Shown here piece after piece: positions 46,741 through 57,480 of a stretch of DNA of 64,000 nucleotides (its first letter is position 1; every line of letters begins with the position of its first letter). The stretch is from Manihot esculenta. Its lineage: Eukaryota; Streptophyta; Magnoliopsida; Malpighiales; Euphorbiaceae. A model generated the notes under the pieces. That model did not search any database. It saw only the letters and a program-made list of their open reading frames with translations, and was not told the origin of the DNA. Where the stretch lies: NCBI RefSeq assembly GCF_001659605.2, contig NC_035165.2, forward strand, positions 13,698,445 to 13,762,444. The letters run 5' to 3'. Position numbers and translations under genes: made by a program.

Positions 46741-47355
46741 TACTTGGACTATTTGGTGACAAGTTCACCCAACCCTTATGTGAATTGTTTGTGTTATGAT
46801 GCATTCCATTTGAGCATAGTGTTAATATGTTTTACTAGCTCTACTCACTGGGCTTTTAGCTCACCCCTCTCCCTTACCCCCAGGCTTGCAGGTACAGTAT
46901 AGAGCGGGAGTCCGGATAGAGTAAAGAAGTCATGTTATGTAATAGCTAGTAATGGACATGATCAAAATTGTAATGTAACAGTACAGTATAGTTATGTAAT
47001 GAGTTTTATGGATGTTAGTATGTGCTTGACCATAGATTGTTGTATCCCTTTTATACATGATCTTAGAGATTCACATGATGTTTATGTAAACCAGCTCAAC
47101 ACAGGTTATGATACCCCTTTGTGGGCACAGATGAGATCCCACAGAGGGATCAAAGTTATGTTAATATTTATGCACAGGTTGAGTTTGGTTGATGAGTATG
47201 CAAAGGAAAGTTTTAATTTTTATGCTTATTGTTGATCATGTATGGGATTATTCAGGTTTACAGGTATTATGTTAGGCTTGCTACGGGTCCCGGCGGCCTT
47301 AAGTCGACCCGGATCCTAGCGCCGGTAGCGGTCCGATTTTCGGGTCGTTACAGAA

Positions 47356-47368
47356 TGGTATCAAAGCC
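47356..47368 (+). other. Element H primer-binding site with one mismatch
   Basis: TGGTATCAAAGCC differs from the family TGGTATCAGAGCC by one G-to-A change, so pairing with initiator tRNA-Met has one mismatch within the first nine bases. It lies 3 bp after the LTR. Leader runs from here to the Gag ATG at 47618. Confidence 0.88.
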
Positions 47369-47617
47369 CTAGGTTCATATGGTCGGACCTAGAGTGTCGG
47401 GCTCATAGATGTTATAGAAGGTCAAGCACAATAGGAAAAGATCATGTCCACTAGGATAGGATGTGGAGTCCTGTCTTGCATGATGATGTGAAATGCCATG
47501 ATAATATGCATGTGCATTAATGATATGCTATGATATGTGATGCGGGTTCATGTGTGCCCACATGAACCATATGATGCTAATGTTGCTTGTGATGTGTACT
47601 GTTTTTCAGAAAACAGG

Positions 47618-50600
47618 ATGAGAGGAACTCGTCGATCAGCAAGATTGACAGGAGTACCACCTGAGGATGAGGGCATGAGCGCCCGTCCTCCAGCATTGCC
47701 TAGGGCAATGTCTAGCAGGTCCAACAGGGACAGAGTAGCAAGAGACCCTAGAAGGTCTCTGGATCTGGGTAGGAGCAGATCAGTTAGAGGAATAGTACAG
47801 GGAGGAGCGTCTGAGGATATGGAAGTAGATCAGAGGAGGGATGGCAGTCTCGGTGTGAGCATGCCGGAAGAGGGCATGGGGGAATCAGAAGGAGGCGCTC
47901 AGGCCTCGAGTTATGTACAGCCACCTCACTACCCACCCTATTCACACCATCCAGGGTATTCGATGGGAGGTACATCGGATTACCCTAGTTTCACCCCTTA
48001 TCCCACACAGATGCCATACCCACCATACTACCCACCGTACTCTCAGTACCCAATGTATCCACCTCCACCCTATTATCCAAATCCAGCAAACCCTACCTCA
48101 GAAAATGTTGCACCATCTCCACCACCTGCCGAACCAGCAGCCCCAGTTGTTCAGCCACCTAGATCTAGCTCAGCCAGTGGGAGCAAAGTTAAGATGACAG
48201 ACTATATGAAGCTGGGTGCTCCCCAGTTTGAGACCGGTGATGATCCGTTCGTGTACTTAGAGCGGGTCAAGGCGATTACAGATGAGATAGGGGCGGATGA
48301 CAGTAGAGCCATTCAAATGGCTGGGTTCACATTAAAGTGCAAGAAGGCACGAGAGTGGTTCAAGAACTATGTGAACCCGAGAGTGGACAGCATGACTTGG
48401 GAAGAGTTTGCAAACGAGTTTGCAGGATGGGCTTTTCCTGATAGTTCAAGGGAATTGAAGATGATAGAATTCGAACAGTTGAGGCAAACTGATGACATGA
48501 GTGTAGACGAATATACTGACAGGTTTATGGAGTTGCTGCCATTTGCAGGGCAAGACCTTAGCACAGACCAGAAGAAGTCGAGGAGGTATATCATGAAGCT
48601 CCATCCCAGGTATTCCTCCTTGGTTCAGTCAGCAGATAGAGAGAGTTTTCATGCCATAGTAGACATGGCTAGGAGAATGGAGGCTAGTGCCATCGTACAG
48701 GGGACAGTTAAACAGACAGTGGCACAAGCTTCTGGTTCTAAGACTCCGGGAGGGGGAAGGGTAGATCCCTCTACCTTGAGTGCAGCAGCTTCAGGCAGTA
48801 AGAGATGGGGTAAACCCAAGGGTAAAAAGAACAAGTTCTGGAACAAGGTCAAATCTAGTCTGGGATTTGGGAGTGGCTCAAGCTCTGGTGCGGATAATGC
48901 TTTATGTGCGAGGTGTGGAAGGCCACACAGGGGAGTATGTCGGTTTGGGACAAACACTTGCTTCAGATGTGGTCAGGAGGGGCATATAGCTCGAGATTGT
49001 CCAAGAGCGGCCCCGATGGCTCAGTCCCAGCAGACAGCTTCAGGCAGTGTAGCGCAGCCAGCAGCTCCAGCCATGACTCAGGCCAGTGGCAGAGGCAGAG
49101 GGAGAGGAGCAGCCTCTTCTTCAGCGGGTTTCAGAGGTGAAGGTCCGTCAGCCCCAGCACGGATCTTCACAATGACACAGCAGGAGGCAGACGCATCCAA
49201 CACCGTGGTGGCAGGTAATCTCGTCATTGGATGTTCGGATGTATATGCATTGATGGACCCTGGTGCATCTCATTCATTTATTGCTCCGAGAGCCGTACAG
49301 AGGTTGGGGTTGATGATCTCTGAGTTAGAGTGTCCTCTCTGGGTCAGTGGACCCAAGTGTGATCCATCAGTGGCAGAGTCAGTCTGTCAGTGTAGTCCAG
49401 TTTTTGTTGAGGGGAGATGCATGTCCGCCGACCTTGTGGTTCTAGATTTGACAGATTTTGACGTCATTCTAGGGATGGACTGGTTATCTACCCATGGTGC
49501 TACCTTGGACTGCAGGGACAAGGTAGTCAGGTTCAGAGGTCAGGATGGATCAGAGGTTGTCTTCAGAGGAGACAGGAGGGGTACACCTAGAGGTATGATC
49601 TCAGCTCTTCAGGCTCGTAGGTTGCTTAGGAAGGGATGTCAGGGGTATTTGGCTCATGTGAGAGAGCTAAATAGTCAGGTCAGAGAGCCCGCCTCGGTGC
49701 CAGTGGTTAGAGAGTTCTTAGATGTGTTCCCAGACGAGCTGCCAGGTTTACCACCTGCTAGGGAGATAGAGTTCGAGATAGAACTGATGCCTGGAACCCG
49801 ACCGATCTCTATCCCTCCCTACAGGATGGCACCAGCAGAATTAAAAGAGTTGAAGGAGCAGTTGCAGGAGCTGGTAGACAAGGGCTTCATCCGACCGAGT
49901 ACCTCACCCTGGGGTGCTCCAGTTCTGTTTGTGAAAAAGAAGGATGGATCTCTTAGACTTTGTATCGACTACAGACAGTTGAACAAAGTCACTACCAAGA
50001 ACAAGTACCCATTGCCAAGGATCGACGATCTATTCGACCAGCTAGCAGGAGCGGGTTGTTTCTCCAAAATAGATCTGAGGTCCGGGTATCATCAGTTGAG
50101 GATCAGGGAAGAGGATGTGCCAAAGACGGCTTTCAGGACCAGATATGGGTATTTTGAGTTCCTTGTAATGCCGTTCGGGTTAACTAACGCCCCTGCAGCA
50201 TTCATGGATCTCATGAACAGAGTGTTTAGCCAGTACCTGGATCACTTTGTTATTGTCTTCATAGATGATATATTAGTGTATTCCAGGAATGCAGAGGAGC
50301 ATGCCCATCATCTGAGGTTGGTTCTACAGACCCTAAGGGAACATGGCTTGTATGCCAAGTTCTCTAAATGTGAGTTCTGGCTGAGGAGTATTTCATTCTT
50401 GGGGCATGTAGTGTCAGAGAATGGGATTGAGGTAGACCCCAAGAAGACAGAGACTGTGGCTAACTGGCCTAGACCCACTTCAGTGACAGAGATTAGAAGT
50501 TTCTTGGGTTTGGCAGGTTACTACAGGAGGTTCGTTCAGGACTTCTCAAAGATAGCAACTCCTCTAACCAGACTGACCAGGAAGAATCAGAAATTTCTGT

Positions 50601-52600
50601 GGACCGACCAGTGCGAGGAGAGTTTTGAAGAGCTCAAGAAAAGGTTAACTTCAGCACCAGTTTTAGCTCTGCCATCTAGTGGAGAGGACTTTACAGTCTT
50701 TTGTGATGCGTCCCGTGTGGGACTGGGTTGTGTACTGATGCAAAATGAGAGGGTAATTGCTTATGCTTCTAGGCAGTTAAAGAAGCATGAGTTGAATTAC
50801 CCCACACATGACCTTGAGATGGCAGCAGTAATCTTTGCACTCAAGATGTGGAGGCACTACCTCTATGGGGTTAAATGTGAGATCTTCACAGATCATAAAA
50901 GCCTGCAGTACATCCTGAGTCAAAGAGATTTGAACTTAAGACAGAGGAGATGGGTAGAGCTGCTGAGTGACTATGATTGCAAGATTCAGTATCATCCGGG
51001 TAAGGCGAATGTTGTGGCAGACGCCCTAAGCCGGAAGTCACTAGGCAGTCTATCCCATATCACGGCAGAGAGGAGACCAGTGGTGAAGGAGTTTTACAAG
51101 CTCATTGAGGAAGGTCTACAGATGGAGTTATCTGGTACAGGTGCTTTGGTTGCTCAGATGAAAGTGACACCCGTGTTTCTAGAGCAGGTGGCTCAGAAAC
51201 AGCATGAGGATCCAGAGTTAGTGAAGATTGCCAGGACTGTTCAGTCAGGCAAGGTCAGTGAGTTCAGATTTGACAATAGGGGGATCCTCCGCTATGGGAG
51301 TCGATTGTGTGTACCAGATGACATAGGGCTAAAAGGAGACATTATGAGAGAGGCTCATAATGCAAGATACAGCATTCACCCCGGAGCCACCAAGATGTAT
51401 CAAGATCTGAAGAAAGTTTACTGGTGGCCAGCTATGAAGAAAGAAGTGGCACAGTTTGTGTCAGCCTGCGAAGTTTGTCAGAGGGTGAAGCTGGAACATC
51501 AGAAGCCGGCTGGAATGCTTAACCCGCTACCTATTCCAGAGTGGAAATGGGAGAATATAGCTATGGACTTCGTAGTGGGGTTACCGGCGACGTCCAACAG
51601 ATTGGACTCCATATGGGTGATTGTGGACAGACTCACCAAATCTGCTCACTTCATCCCTGTCAGGAGTGGCTATTCTGTGGACAAGTTGGCGCAGGTGTAC
51701 GTTGATGAGATAGTCAGACTGCATGGGGTTCCTGTTTCTATTGTGTCAGATAGAGGACCCCAGTTCACCTCCAGGTTTTGGCGGAGTCTGCAGAATGCCA
51801 TGGGTACTAGGTTGGATTTCAGTACTGCCTTCCACCCCCAGACTGATGGACAGTCAGAAAGGACCATCCAGACTATCGAGGATATGCTCAGAATGTGTGT
51901 GCTGGACTTTGGCGGTTCTTGGCGGCAGCATCTACCTTTGGTGGAGTTTGCCTACAATAACAGTCATCATGCTAGCATCGGGATGGCTCCATACGAAGCT
52001 TTATATGGAAGGAAGTGCAGATCACCTGTTTGCTGGGAAGAGGTAGGAGAGAGGTCCTTAGCAGGACCCGAGCTAGTAGAGATCACCAGCAGGGTGGTGC
52101 CCATGATCAGAGAAAGAATCAAGACAGCTGCAAGCAGACAGAAAAGTTATGCAGACATCCGCAGAAGACTAGTAGAATTTCAGGAGGGGGATCTGGTATT
52201 GCTCAAGGTGTCTCCAATGAAAGGAGTGGTTCGGTTCGGGAAGAAGGGTAAGCTGGCTCCGCGGTACATCGGACCCTTTGAAGTCCTGCAAAGGATTGGG
52301 AATGTATCGTACAAGCTGGATTTACCTGCTTCGATGGAGAGAATCCATCCGGTTTTCCACGTTTCTATGTTGAGAAAGTTCGTGTCAGATCCGGGCAAGG
52401 TTCTTAGTGAGCCTGATGTGGAGATCCAAGAGGATCTCACCTATGTTGAGCAGCCAGTACGGATCATAGACACCCAGATCAGAAAGCTAAGGAACAAGGA
52501 AATCCCGATGGTGAAAGTCCTTTGGAACCACCACAATATTGAGGAGTGTACCTGGGAGACACGGGAGTCCATGCTCCGGCAATATCCTCATCTCTTTTAA
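47618..52600 (+). CDS. gag-pol: Element H Gag-Pol polyprotein (chromovirus), intact
   Basis: This 1,660-residue polyprotein encodes all retrotransposition functions. Residues ~1-60 are basic and ~95-185 are rich in Pro/Tyr/Gln. The Gag core is ~205-345. Zinc knuckles are a short C-x2-C-x3-H-x3-C (430-441) and a classical CCHC (448-461). Protease has D547-P-G in [13 protein letters not shown] in place of DSG/DTG is known in Del/Tekay relatives. RT is ~715-890 with FIDDILVYS (D883, D884). RNase H is ~1026-1138 (D1030, E1067, D1092, D1135). Integrase has the HHCC finger H1247, H1254, C1284, C1287 and catalytic D1317, D1378, E1414 with D-35-E spacing. A chromodomain-like tail occupies ~1607-1660. 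The frame is open further upstream, but this ATG is shared by all copies and follows the acceptor-like site. Gag and Pol are in one frame. Confidence 0.97.
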   Translation: MRGTRRSARLTGVPPEDEGMSARPPALPRAMSSRSNRDRVARDPRRSLDLGRSRSVRGIVQGGASEDMEVDQRRDGSLGVSMPEEGMGESEGGAQASSYVQPPHYPPYSHHPGYSMGGTSDYPSFTPYPTQMPYPPYYPPYSQYPMYPPPPYYPNPANPTSENVAPSPPPAEPAAPVVQPPRSSSASGSKVKMTDYMKLGAPQFETGDDPFVYLERVKAITDEIGADDSRAIQMAGFTLKCKKAREWFKNYVNPRVDSMTWEEFANEFAGWAFPDSSRELKMIEFEQLRQTDDMSVDEYTDRFMELLPFAGQDLSTDQKKSRRYIMKLHPRYSSLVQSADRESFHAIVDMARRMEASAIVQGTVKQTVAQASGSKTPGGGRVDPSTLSAAASGSKRWGKPKGKKNKFWNKVKSSLGFGSGSSSGADNALCARCGRPHRGVCRFGTNTCFRCGQEGHIARDCPRAAPMAQSQQTASGSVAQPAAPAMTQASGRGRGRGAASSSAGFRGEGPSAPARIFTMTQQEADASNTVVAGNLVIGCSDVYALMDPGASHSFIAPRAVQRLGLMISELECPLWVSGPKCDPSVAESVCQCSPVFVEGRCMSADLVVLDLTDFDVILGMDWLSTHGATLDCRDKVVRFRGQDGSEVVFRGDRRGTPRGMISALQARRLLRKGCQGYLAHVRELNSQVREPASVPVVREFLDVFPDELPGLPPAREIEFEIELMPGTRPISIPPYRMAPAELKELKEQLQELVDKGFIRPSTSPWGAPVLFVKKKDGSLRLCIDYRQLNKVTTKNKYPLPRIDDLFDQLAGAGCFSKIDLRSGYHQLRIREEDVPKTAFRTRYGYFEFLVMPFGLTNAPAAFMDLMNRVFSQYLDHFVIVFIDDILVYSRNAEEHAHHLRLVLQTLREHGLYAKFSKCEFWLRSISFLGHVVSENGIEVDPKKTETVANWPRPTSVTEIRSFLGLAGYYRRFVQDFSKIATPLTRLTRKNQKFLWTDQCEESFEELKKRLTSAPVLALPSSGEDFTVFCDASRVGLGCVLMQNERVIAYASRQLKKHELNYPTHDLEMAAVIFALKMWRHYLYGVKCEIFTDHKSLQYILSQRDLNLRQRRWVELLSDYDCKIQYHPGKANVVADALSRKSLGSLSHITAERRPVVKEFYKLIEEGLQMELSGTGALVAQMKVTPVFLEQVAQKQHEDPELVKIARTVQSGKVSEFRFDNRGILRYGSRLCVPDDIGLKGDIMREAHNARYSIHPGATKMYQDLKKVYWWPAMKKEVAQFVSACEVCQRVKLEHQKPAGMLNPLPIPEWKWENIAMDFVVGLPATSNRLDSIWVIVDRLTKSAHFIPVRSGYSVDKLAQVYVDEIVRLHGVPVSIVSDRGPQFTSRFWRSLQNAMGTRLDFSTAFHPQTDGQSERTIQTIEDMLRMCVLDFGGSWRQHLPLVEFAYNNSHHASIGMAPYEALYGRKCRSPVCWEEVGERSLAGPELVEITSRVVPMIRERIKTAASRQKSYADIRRRLVEFQEGDLVLLKVSPMKGVVRFGKKGKLAPRYIGPFEVLQRIGNVSYKLDLPASMERIHPVFHVSMLRKFVSDPGKVLSEPDVEIQEDLTYVEQPVRIIDTQIRKLRNKEIPMVKVLWNHHNIEECTWETRESMLRQYPHLF

Positions 52601-52659
52601 GGTTAGTCTCTATGTGTTGTATGTATGTTATGTTGATTACTATGCAAGTGCTAGTTGAG

Positions 52660-52696
52660 GAACATTCGGGGACGAATGTTCTTAAGGGGGGGAGAA
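52660..52696 (+). other. Element H hairpin and polypurine tract
   Basis: A perfect 9-bp stem (GAACATTCG 52660-52668, loop GGGA, CGAATGTTC 52673-52681) is followed after two bases by AAGGGGGGGAGAA (52684-52696), the plus-strand primer, directly before the 3' LTR. It lies about 60 bp after the Gag-Pol stop codon. Confidence 0.88.
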
Positions 52697-54930
52697 TGTA
52701 ATACCCGGCTAGACTCCGGTATCGGAATTCCTACCGTCCGGTGGAATCTCGGATGTCGGAGATCTCAAAAAGGGTAGAATCATGTTTTATAAAAATGTTT
52801 TCATGTTTTTAATGGTTTTGAGCATGAAATTTAATGAGTTTTTGCATGAAAAGTCCTTGGAGGAAAACCCAGGTTCGGCCGCCGAAAGTCAAGTTCGGCC
52901 GCCGAACATGCATGCGTTTTGGAGGCACGTTAGGCCCCCGAAAGCATGAGTTAGGGAAGCAAAGGTTCGGCCGCCGAAAGTCAAGTTCGGCCGCCGAACA
53001 TTTGCATGGATGCGGAGGCACATTCGGCCCCCGAACGTGGTCTGGCCAGCCACTATAAAAGGGTCCCTTAGCCGAAAACGGGCGAGCTTTTTTCCCTATT
53101 TTCGGCCAAGGTGAGCTTTCCGCCATCCTCCCTCAATCTTGAGTTTTTCCTTCCTTTTTCCATGATCTTTACAAGTTTATAACTTTGGTTTTGAAGATCT
53201 TTGAGCTTAGAACGAGTTTTGGAGCTTGGAGACCAAAAGTTGGAACTTCTCCCATCTTCAAGTTTAGATCTCCTCAGCCCTCGATCTTCAAGAGGTAAGA
53301 GCCGATCTTAAGCTCAATGTATGATTTAAACAAGTTTTATGAAGTTTTTAAGGGGTAGAATGCTTGTTAGGTTATATGATGAGTTATGGGTTAATATTGA
53401 TGTTTGAAACAATGTAGCTTGTTTGTGTGTGATTGAAGTGTTGTAGATGGGGTATATGTATGTTTGAGGCCCCTAGGAACTTGTATGCATGCTCTGGTTG
53501 AAAAATATGCATGTTTGGAAAGGATTGGAGGCGAGATGTGTTAAGGGAACCAAGTTTCTACCCTTTGGCAGAAACCAGGTTCGGCAGCCGAAGGTACTTT
53601 CGGCCGCCGAACGTGGCTGGGAAGGCAGGCCTTTCGGCTGCCGAAGTTGCCCCCGAAAAGAGACTTTCGTCTCTGTCTGGCACTTTCGGCCGCCGAAGGT
53701 GCCGCCGAACCTAGCTGAGTTTCGTCTCTGTCCAGGACTTTCGGCCGCCGAAGGTGCCGCCGAAAGTGCCCTGTTCAGCCATTTCATGCATATTTTCTGT
53801 GATATTTTCAGGATGTTTTAGGGGGTTTTTGGGGAGTAGTTTAGAGTTGTGTTCAAGTATGTATGGTCCCTCATTTGAGTCCACCTGTGTAGGTTCGGAC
53901 CCGAGGAACCGAGGACCCCAGCAGTGAGTTCAGCTGCGGTGTTGTCAGAGTCAGCCAGAGGTGAGTGGAACTAAAACCAAATCTTTTAAATTAATTGTTT
54001 TACCATGTTTTATGCATCATGATTATGTAATAGGATGATTGCATTAGTTTCACGAATATGCCGCATTGCATAAATTGTTGTTGTTGTGGGTGAATGTTGG
54101 ATGACCCAATTAGTCCAAGACAGGAAGACCAGGCCCCATGCTACAGGCCTGGCACAGAGTAAGCAAGTCCAGGCCCCAGTCTACAGGCCTGGCACAGAGT
54201 AAGGTACGGTTATGGGACTTGAAGACCAGGAGCCAGAGGAGGTCCTGGGAAAATGGTAAGTAATGTATGTTCTGACAGGAAAGACCAGGACCCCATTCTA
54301 CAGGCCTGGCACAGAGTTTACTTGGACTATTTGGTGACAAGTTCACCCAACCCTTATGTGAATTGTTTGTGTTATGATGCATTCCATTTGAGCATAGTGT
54401 TAATATGTTTTACTAGCTCTACTCACTGGGCTTTTAGCTCACCCCTCTCCCTTACCCCCAGGCTTGCAGGTACAGTATAGAGCGGGAGTCCGGATAGAGT
54501 AAAGAAGTCATGTTATGTAATAGCTAGTAATGGACATGATCAAAATTGTAATGTAACAGTACAGTATAGTTATGTAATGAGTTTTATGGATGTTAGTATG
54601 TGCTTGACCATAGATTGTTGTATCCCTTTTATACATGATCTTAGAGATTCACATGATGTTTATGTAAACCAGCTCAACACAGGTTATGATACCCCTTTGT
54701 GGGCACAGATGAGATCCCACAGAGGGATCAAAGTTATGTTAATATTTATGCACAGGTTGAGTTTGGTTGATGAGTATGCAAAGGAAAGTTTTAATTTTTA
54801 TGCTTATTGTTGATCATGTATGGGATTATTCAGGTTTACAGGTATTATGTTAGGCTTGCTACGGGTCCCGGCGGCCTTAAGTCGACCCGGATCCTAGCGC
54901 CGGTAGCGGTCCGATTTTCGGGTCGTTACA
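52697..54930 (+). repeat. Element H 3' LTR
   Basis: The 2,234-bp copy is nearly identical to 45119-47352. Differences seen by eye include T/C in GCTTAGAAYGAG, G/A in TTTCTRCCC, A/G in TTCRGCCGCC, C/T near the CATGTTT motif, and C/T and A/G in the minisatellite. Confidence 0.95.
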
Positions 54931-55506
54931 GTGTTGCATTACATGATGGCATGAGATTTAAATGTTGTTTTCTATTATTCTGCTCACTGCGCTCTAGTAG
55001 CTCACCCCTTTTCCCTAATCCCCCAGGTTTGCAGGTACGGGCTAGACAGAGAAGTCAAGAAGAGTAAAGTCTTGTAATTGTAATAGTTAGAAAGTGGACA
55101 TGATAAATTGTAAGATGATGTATAACTGAATAGTTATGTTATGTATAATGATATTGAGAATTAGAAGTTGTGCTTGACCCTATAGATGTTGTAATCTCTT
55201 TTATTACATGATCTTATGTTTATTGATGACTATGTTAGCCAACTCAACACATGTATATCGCCCATTGGGGCATTGATGAGATCCCACTGAGGGGTCAAGT
55301 TTATGATTATGTTTAGTGCTTGCACAGGTTGAGTTTGGTGTATGAGGAATGAATGAAAGAAAAGTTTTAATTTTTATGTATGTTGTTGATCATGTATGGG
55401 ATTAAACAGGTTTACAGGTTGCATGTCAGGCTTGCTATGGGTCCCGGCGGCCTTAAGCCGATCTGGATCCTAGCGCCGGTAGCGGTCCGATTTTCGGGTC
55501 GTTACA
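54931..55506 (+). repeat. Element G 3' LTR, right part
   Basis: This continues the G LTR after H, beginning with the second GTGTT copy and ending GGGTCGTTACA at 55506, followed by the GGGCC duplication. It matches 37524-38099 of the 5' LTR. Confidence 0.93.
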
Positions 55507-56896
55507 GGGCCGTCATGACTTGATGGAGATGTTGAAGATGTTCTTCCTCACTGCGACTAAATATCAAAATGTCATCAAAATAAACAACCACAAATTTGCG
55601 TAAGAAAGGATGTAAAACCTGGTTCATGAGTCGCATAAAAGTGCTAGGTTCATTTGTTAAACCAAAGGGCATAACTAGCCACTCATACAAGCCTTCCTTA
55701 GTCTTGAAGGCAGTCTTCCATTCATCTCCCTCCTTAATCCGAACTTGGTGATAGCCACTTTTGAGGTCGATTTTAGAAAAGACTTTAGCCCCGGATAGCT
55801 GATCTAGCATGTCATCCAATCGTGGGATAGGAAATCGATATTGAACTGTAATTTTGTTGATGGCCCTGCTATCCACGCACATTCTCCAAGTCCCATCTTT
55901 CTTTGGAACTAATAGGGCAGGTACTCCGCAGGGGCTAATGCTCTCCCGAATGTGCCCCTTCTTCAGTAATTCTTCCACATGTTCTTGGAGGATTTCGCTC
56001 TCCTTTGGACTCATCTTGTAATGAGGCAGATTCGGTAATTTTGATCCAGGAATGAGATCAATCTGATGTTGGATATTCCACAGGGGTGGAAGCTTTGATG
56101 TTTCCTCCACTATCTTAGGAAACTCCTTCAACAACTCTTTGACGGGCGGTGGTAAAGATGGTGCATCCTTCATTGTACCTTTTGCTCTCACCAATAAAGC
56201 TAGTGTGCCTCCAGATTTCTCAATTGCGCCTGATAGCTTCTGTACTCCCGTAGAAACAGCAACAATATGCTTCCCTTCCACCTTAGAATGTTTCGCAGAA
56301 CCGGAAGGCAAGATAGTAATCTTCTTTTGATTCCACGTGAACATGTATGAATTCTCCTTCCCTTTATGCAAATCATCAACGTCGAATTGCCAAAGGCGAC
56401 CTAGCAAAATTCCACAGCAATCCATATCCACAACATCACAATTAACAGGTTCAGTATAAGATTTACCGATCGAGATAGGCACGCTGCAGATTCTGTTAAC
56501 CTCAATTGTCGGTCCTTCCTTAATCCATCCAACTTTATATGGTGAGGGGTGAGGCTGTGTAGGCAACTGTAATTTTTCCACCAGTTGCTTAGTTATCAGA
56601 TTCTCACAACTGCAGCTATCTATGATTAGCCTACAAATTGCCTCTCCTACTCGACACTTTGCCTGGAAAATCTTCCTCCTTTGCGTCTCATCCTCCTGTT
56701 TTGTTGAACATAAGATTTTCTTCACCACATAGGTAACCTCAGGATTGGCAGCCACAGGATTGGCGACTGGTTGGGGGTGTGCGGCGGCGGCGGGTTGGTG
56801 GATTCCCTGCTGTAGGGTCAATTGTCCGATCATCTCCCTCAATTCTGCCAAAGATGTCTCAATCGTAGCAAGTCGCGCCTCTTGGTTATCTGCCAT
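55507..56896 (-). pseudogene. Element F Gag remnant, protease and RT N-terminal part
   Basis: The frame starts at MADNQEARLATIE (56896), a coiled-coil-like Gag N-terminus of ~50 residues, then passes directly into YVVKKILCSTKQEDE and the protease region. The Gag core and zinc knuckle are missing, so an internal deletion has fused the Gag start to Pol. The protease site reads IIDSCSCENL where relatives have DSGSCEN, so the active-site Gly is Cys. RT follows with WRMCVDSRAINK, KIDLKSGYHQ, MPFGLTNEPSTF and YFDDILIFS, then is cut by G at 55506/55507. The frame is otherwise open. Eight further upstream codons overlap the primer site and are not used here. Confidence 0.88.
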
Positions 56897-56907
56897 GGTC
56901 GAACTTC

Positions 56908-56919
56908 GCTCTGATACCA
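56908..56919 (-). other. Element F primer-binding site (tRNA-iMet)
   Basis: The minus strand reads TGGTATCAGAGC, matching the initiator tRNA-Met 3' end, 3 bp from the LTR and only ~12 bp upstream of the presumed ATG. The untranslated leader is therefore almost absent. Confidence 0.88.
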
Positions 56920-56922
56920 ATC

Positions 56923-57231
56923 TGATACATGACTATTTAGACTCCGTCAGGAGTTGTAACCAATATCGTTTGGTTAAGACAAAATAAGAGAAAATATAGG
57001 CTAAAAGACGAAAAATCTTATTGAAATTTCTTTAAAAATTGGAAAGTGCCTTTCTAATAGCCAATGGGAGGCTATTTATAATAGAAATAAAATTCTAATA
57101 TGCAAAAATAATCCTAATCCTAATAGGAGTCTAAAATCCTAATAGTCAAGGGAGGCTATTTACAATAGAAATAAAATCCTAATATGCAAAAATAATCCTA
57201 ATCCTAATAGGAGTCTAACTGTTCCATATCA
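56923..57231 (-). repeat. Element F 5' LTR
   Basis: The 309-bp LTR has TGATA…TATCA ends and two units of the 84-bp repeat (57056 and 57141). It is followed by the ATTTC duplication at 57232-57236. Confidence 0.92.
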
Positions 57232-57410
57232 ATTTCATTGCATAAAAAATTAAACTTTTTTCTTTGTTTTTTAAATTCCTATTTTAATTTTGAAGCGTAG
57301 CTCAATAATTATTTCAATTATTAATGTTATAGTAATTTTAAAACAAATCAAATAAATATATTTTTTTATTTTTTCTCTCATCTTTACTCAACTTTTAATA
57401 GAATAATTGT

Positions 57411-57480
57411 AATTAGTTTAGTTATATCATAATCAAATTGGTTATAATTAGTTTAGTTATATTATAATCAAATTGGTAAT
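57411..57480. repeat. 35-bp tandem duplication
   Basis: Two head-to-tail 35-bp copies (57411-57445 and 57446-57480), each AATTAGTTTAGTTATA… AATCAAATTGG, differ at about two positions. Confidence 0.9.

Larger units (their letters stand above)
45119..47352 (+). repeat. Element H 5' LTR
   Basis: The LTR runs from TGTAATACCCGG to GGTCGTTACA. From the start it holds short U3 with four palindromes, a TATA box, putative leader exon 1 to 45716, a second palindrome cluster (46002-46190), a conserved block GTTCGGACCCGAGG (46315 on), donor-like CAGAG|GTGAGT (46383), a minisatellite (46546-46740) and the conserved end box with GCGCCGGTAGCGG. Confidence 0.95.
45717..47609 (+). other. Putative leader intron(s) of element H
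   Basis: A donor-like CAAGAG|GTAAGAG ends at 45716/45717, and a strong acceptor-like GTTTTTCAG ends at 47609, eight bases before the Gag ATG. A possible internal exon (46315-46382) lies between CTGTGTAG and CAGAG|GTGAGT. The same signals recur at matching places in B (4287; 4959-5029; 6244), C, A, G and S. Splicing would remove the primer site and many upstream ATGs from a Gag-Pol mRNA while the unspliced RNA would serve as genome. This is an inference from consensus and conservation only. Confidence 0.45.
45119..54930 (+). mobile_element. Element H, intact chromovirus inserted in the G 3' LTR
   Basis: The 9,812-bp complete element has two 2,234-bp LTRs differing at about six sites by eye, one uninterrupted 1,660-codon gag-pol gene, a PPT with hairpin, and a perfect target duplication GTGTT (45114-45118 and 54931-54935). 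It has the same orientation as G. It is the youngest insertion here and the only autonomous-looking one. One oddity is a single mismatch in the primer-binding site. Confidence 0.96.
35877..55506 (+). mobile_element. Element G, chromovirus inserted in F, carrying H
   Basis: The element has a 5' LTR (35877-38099), PBS, gag-pol, PPT and a 3' LTR split by H (43450-45118 and 54931-55506). It is flanked by a perfect GGGCC duplication (35872-35876 and 55507-55511) in the RT gene of F, in the opposite orientation to F. Its polyprotein has four visible lesions. Confidence 0.93.
33491..57231 (-). mobile_element. Element F, Ty3/Gypsy element with short LTRs, hosting G and H
   Basis: A minus-strand element has LTRs at 33491-33881 and 56923-57231 (TGATA…TATCA ends) and a perfect target duplication ATTTC (33486-33490 and 57232-57236). 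Without the inserted G it would be roughly 4.1 kb. Its coding region spans 56896-55507 and 35876-33854. It has an initiator-Met primer site. Two nonsense codons, a deleted Gag and the G insertion make it dead. Confidence 0.92.
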
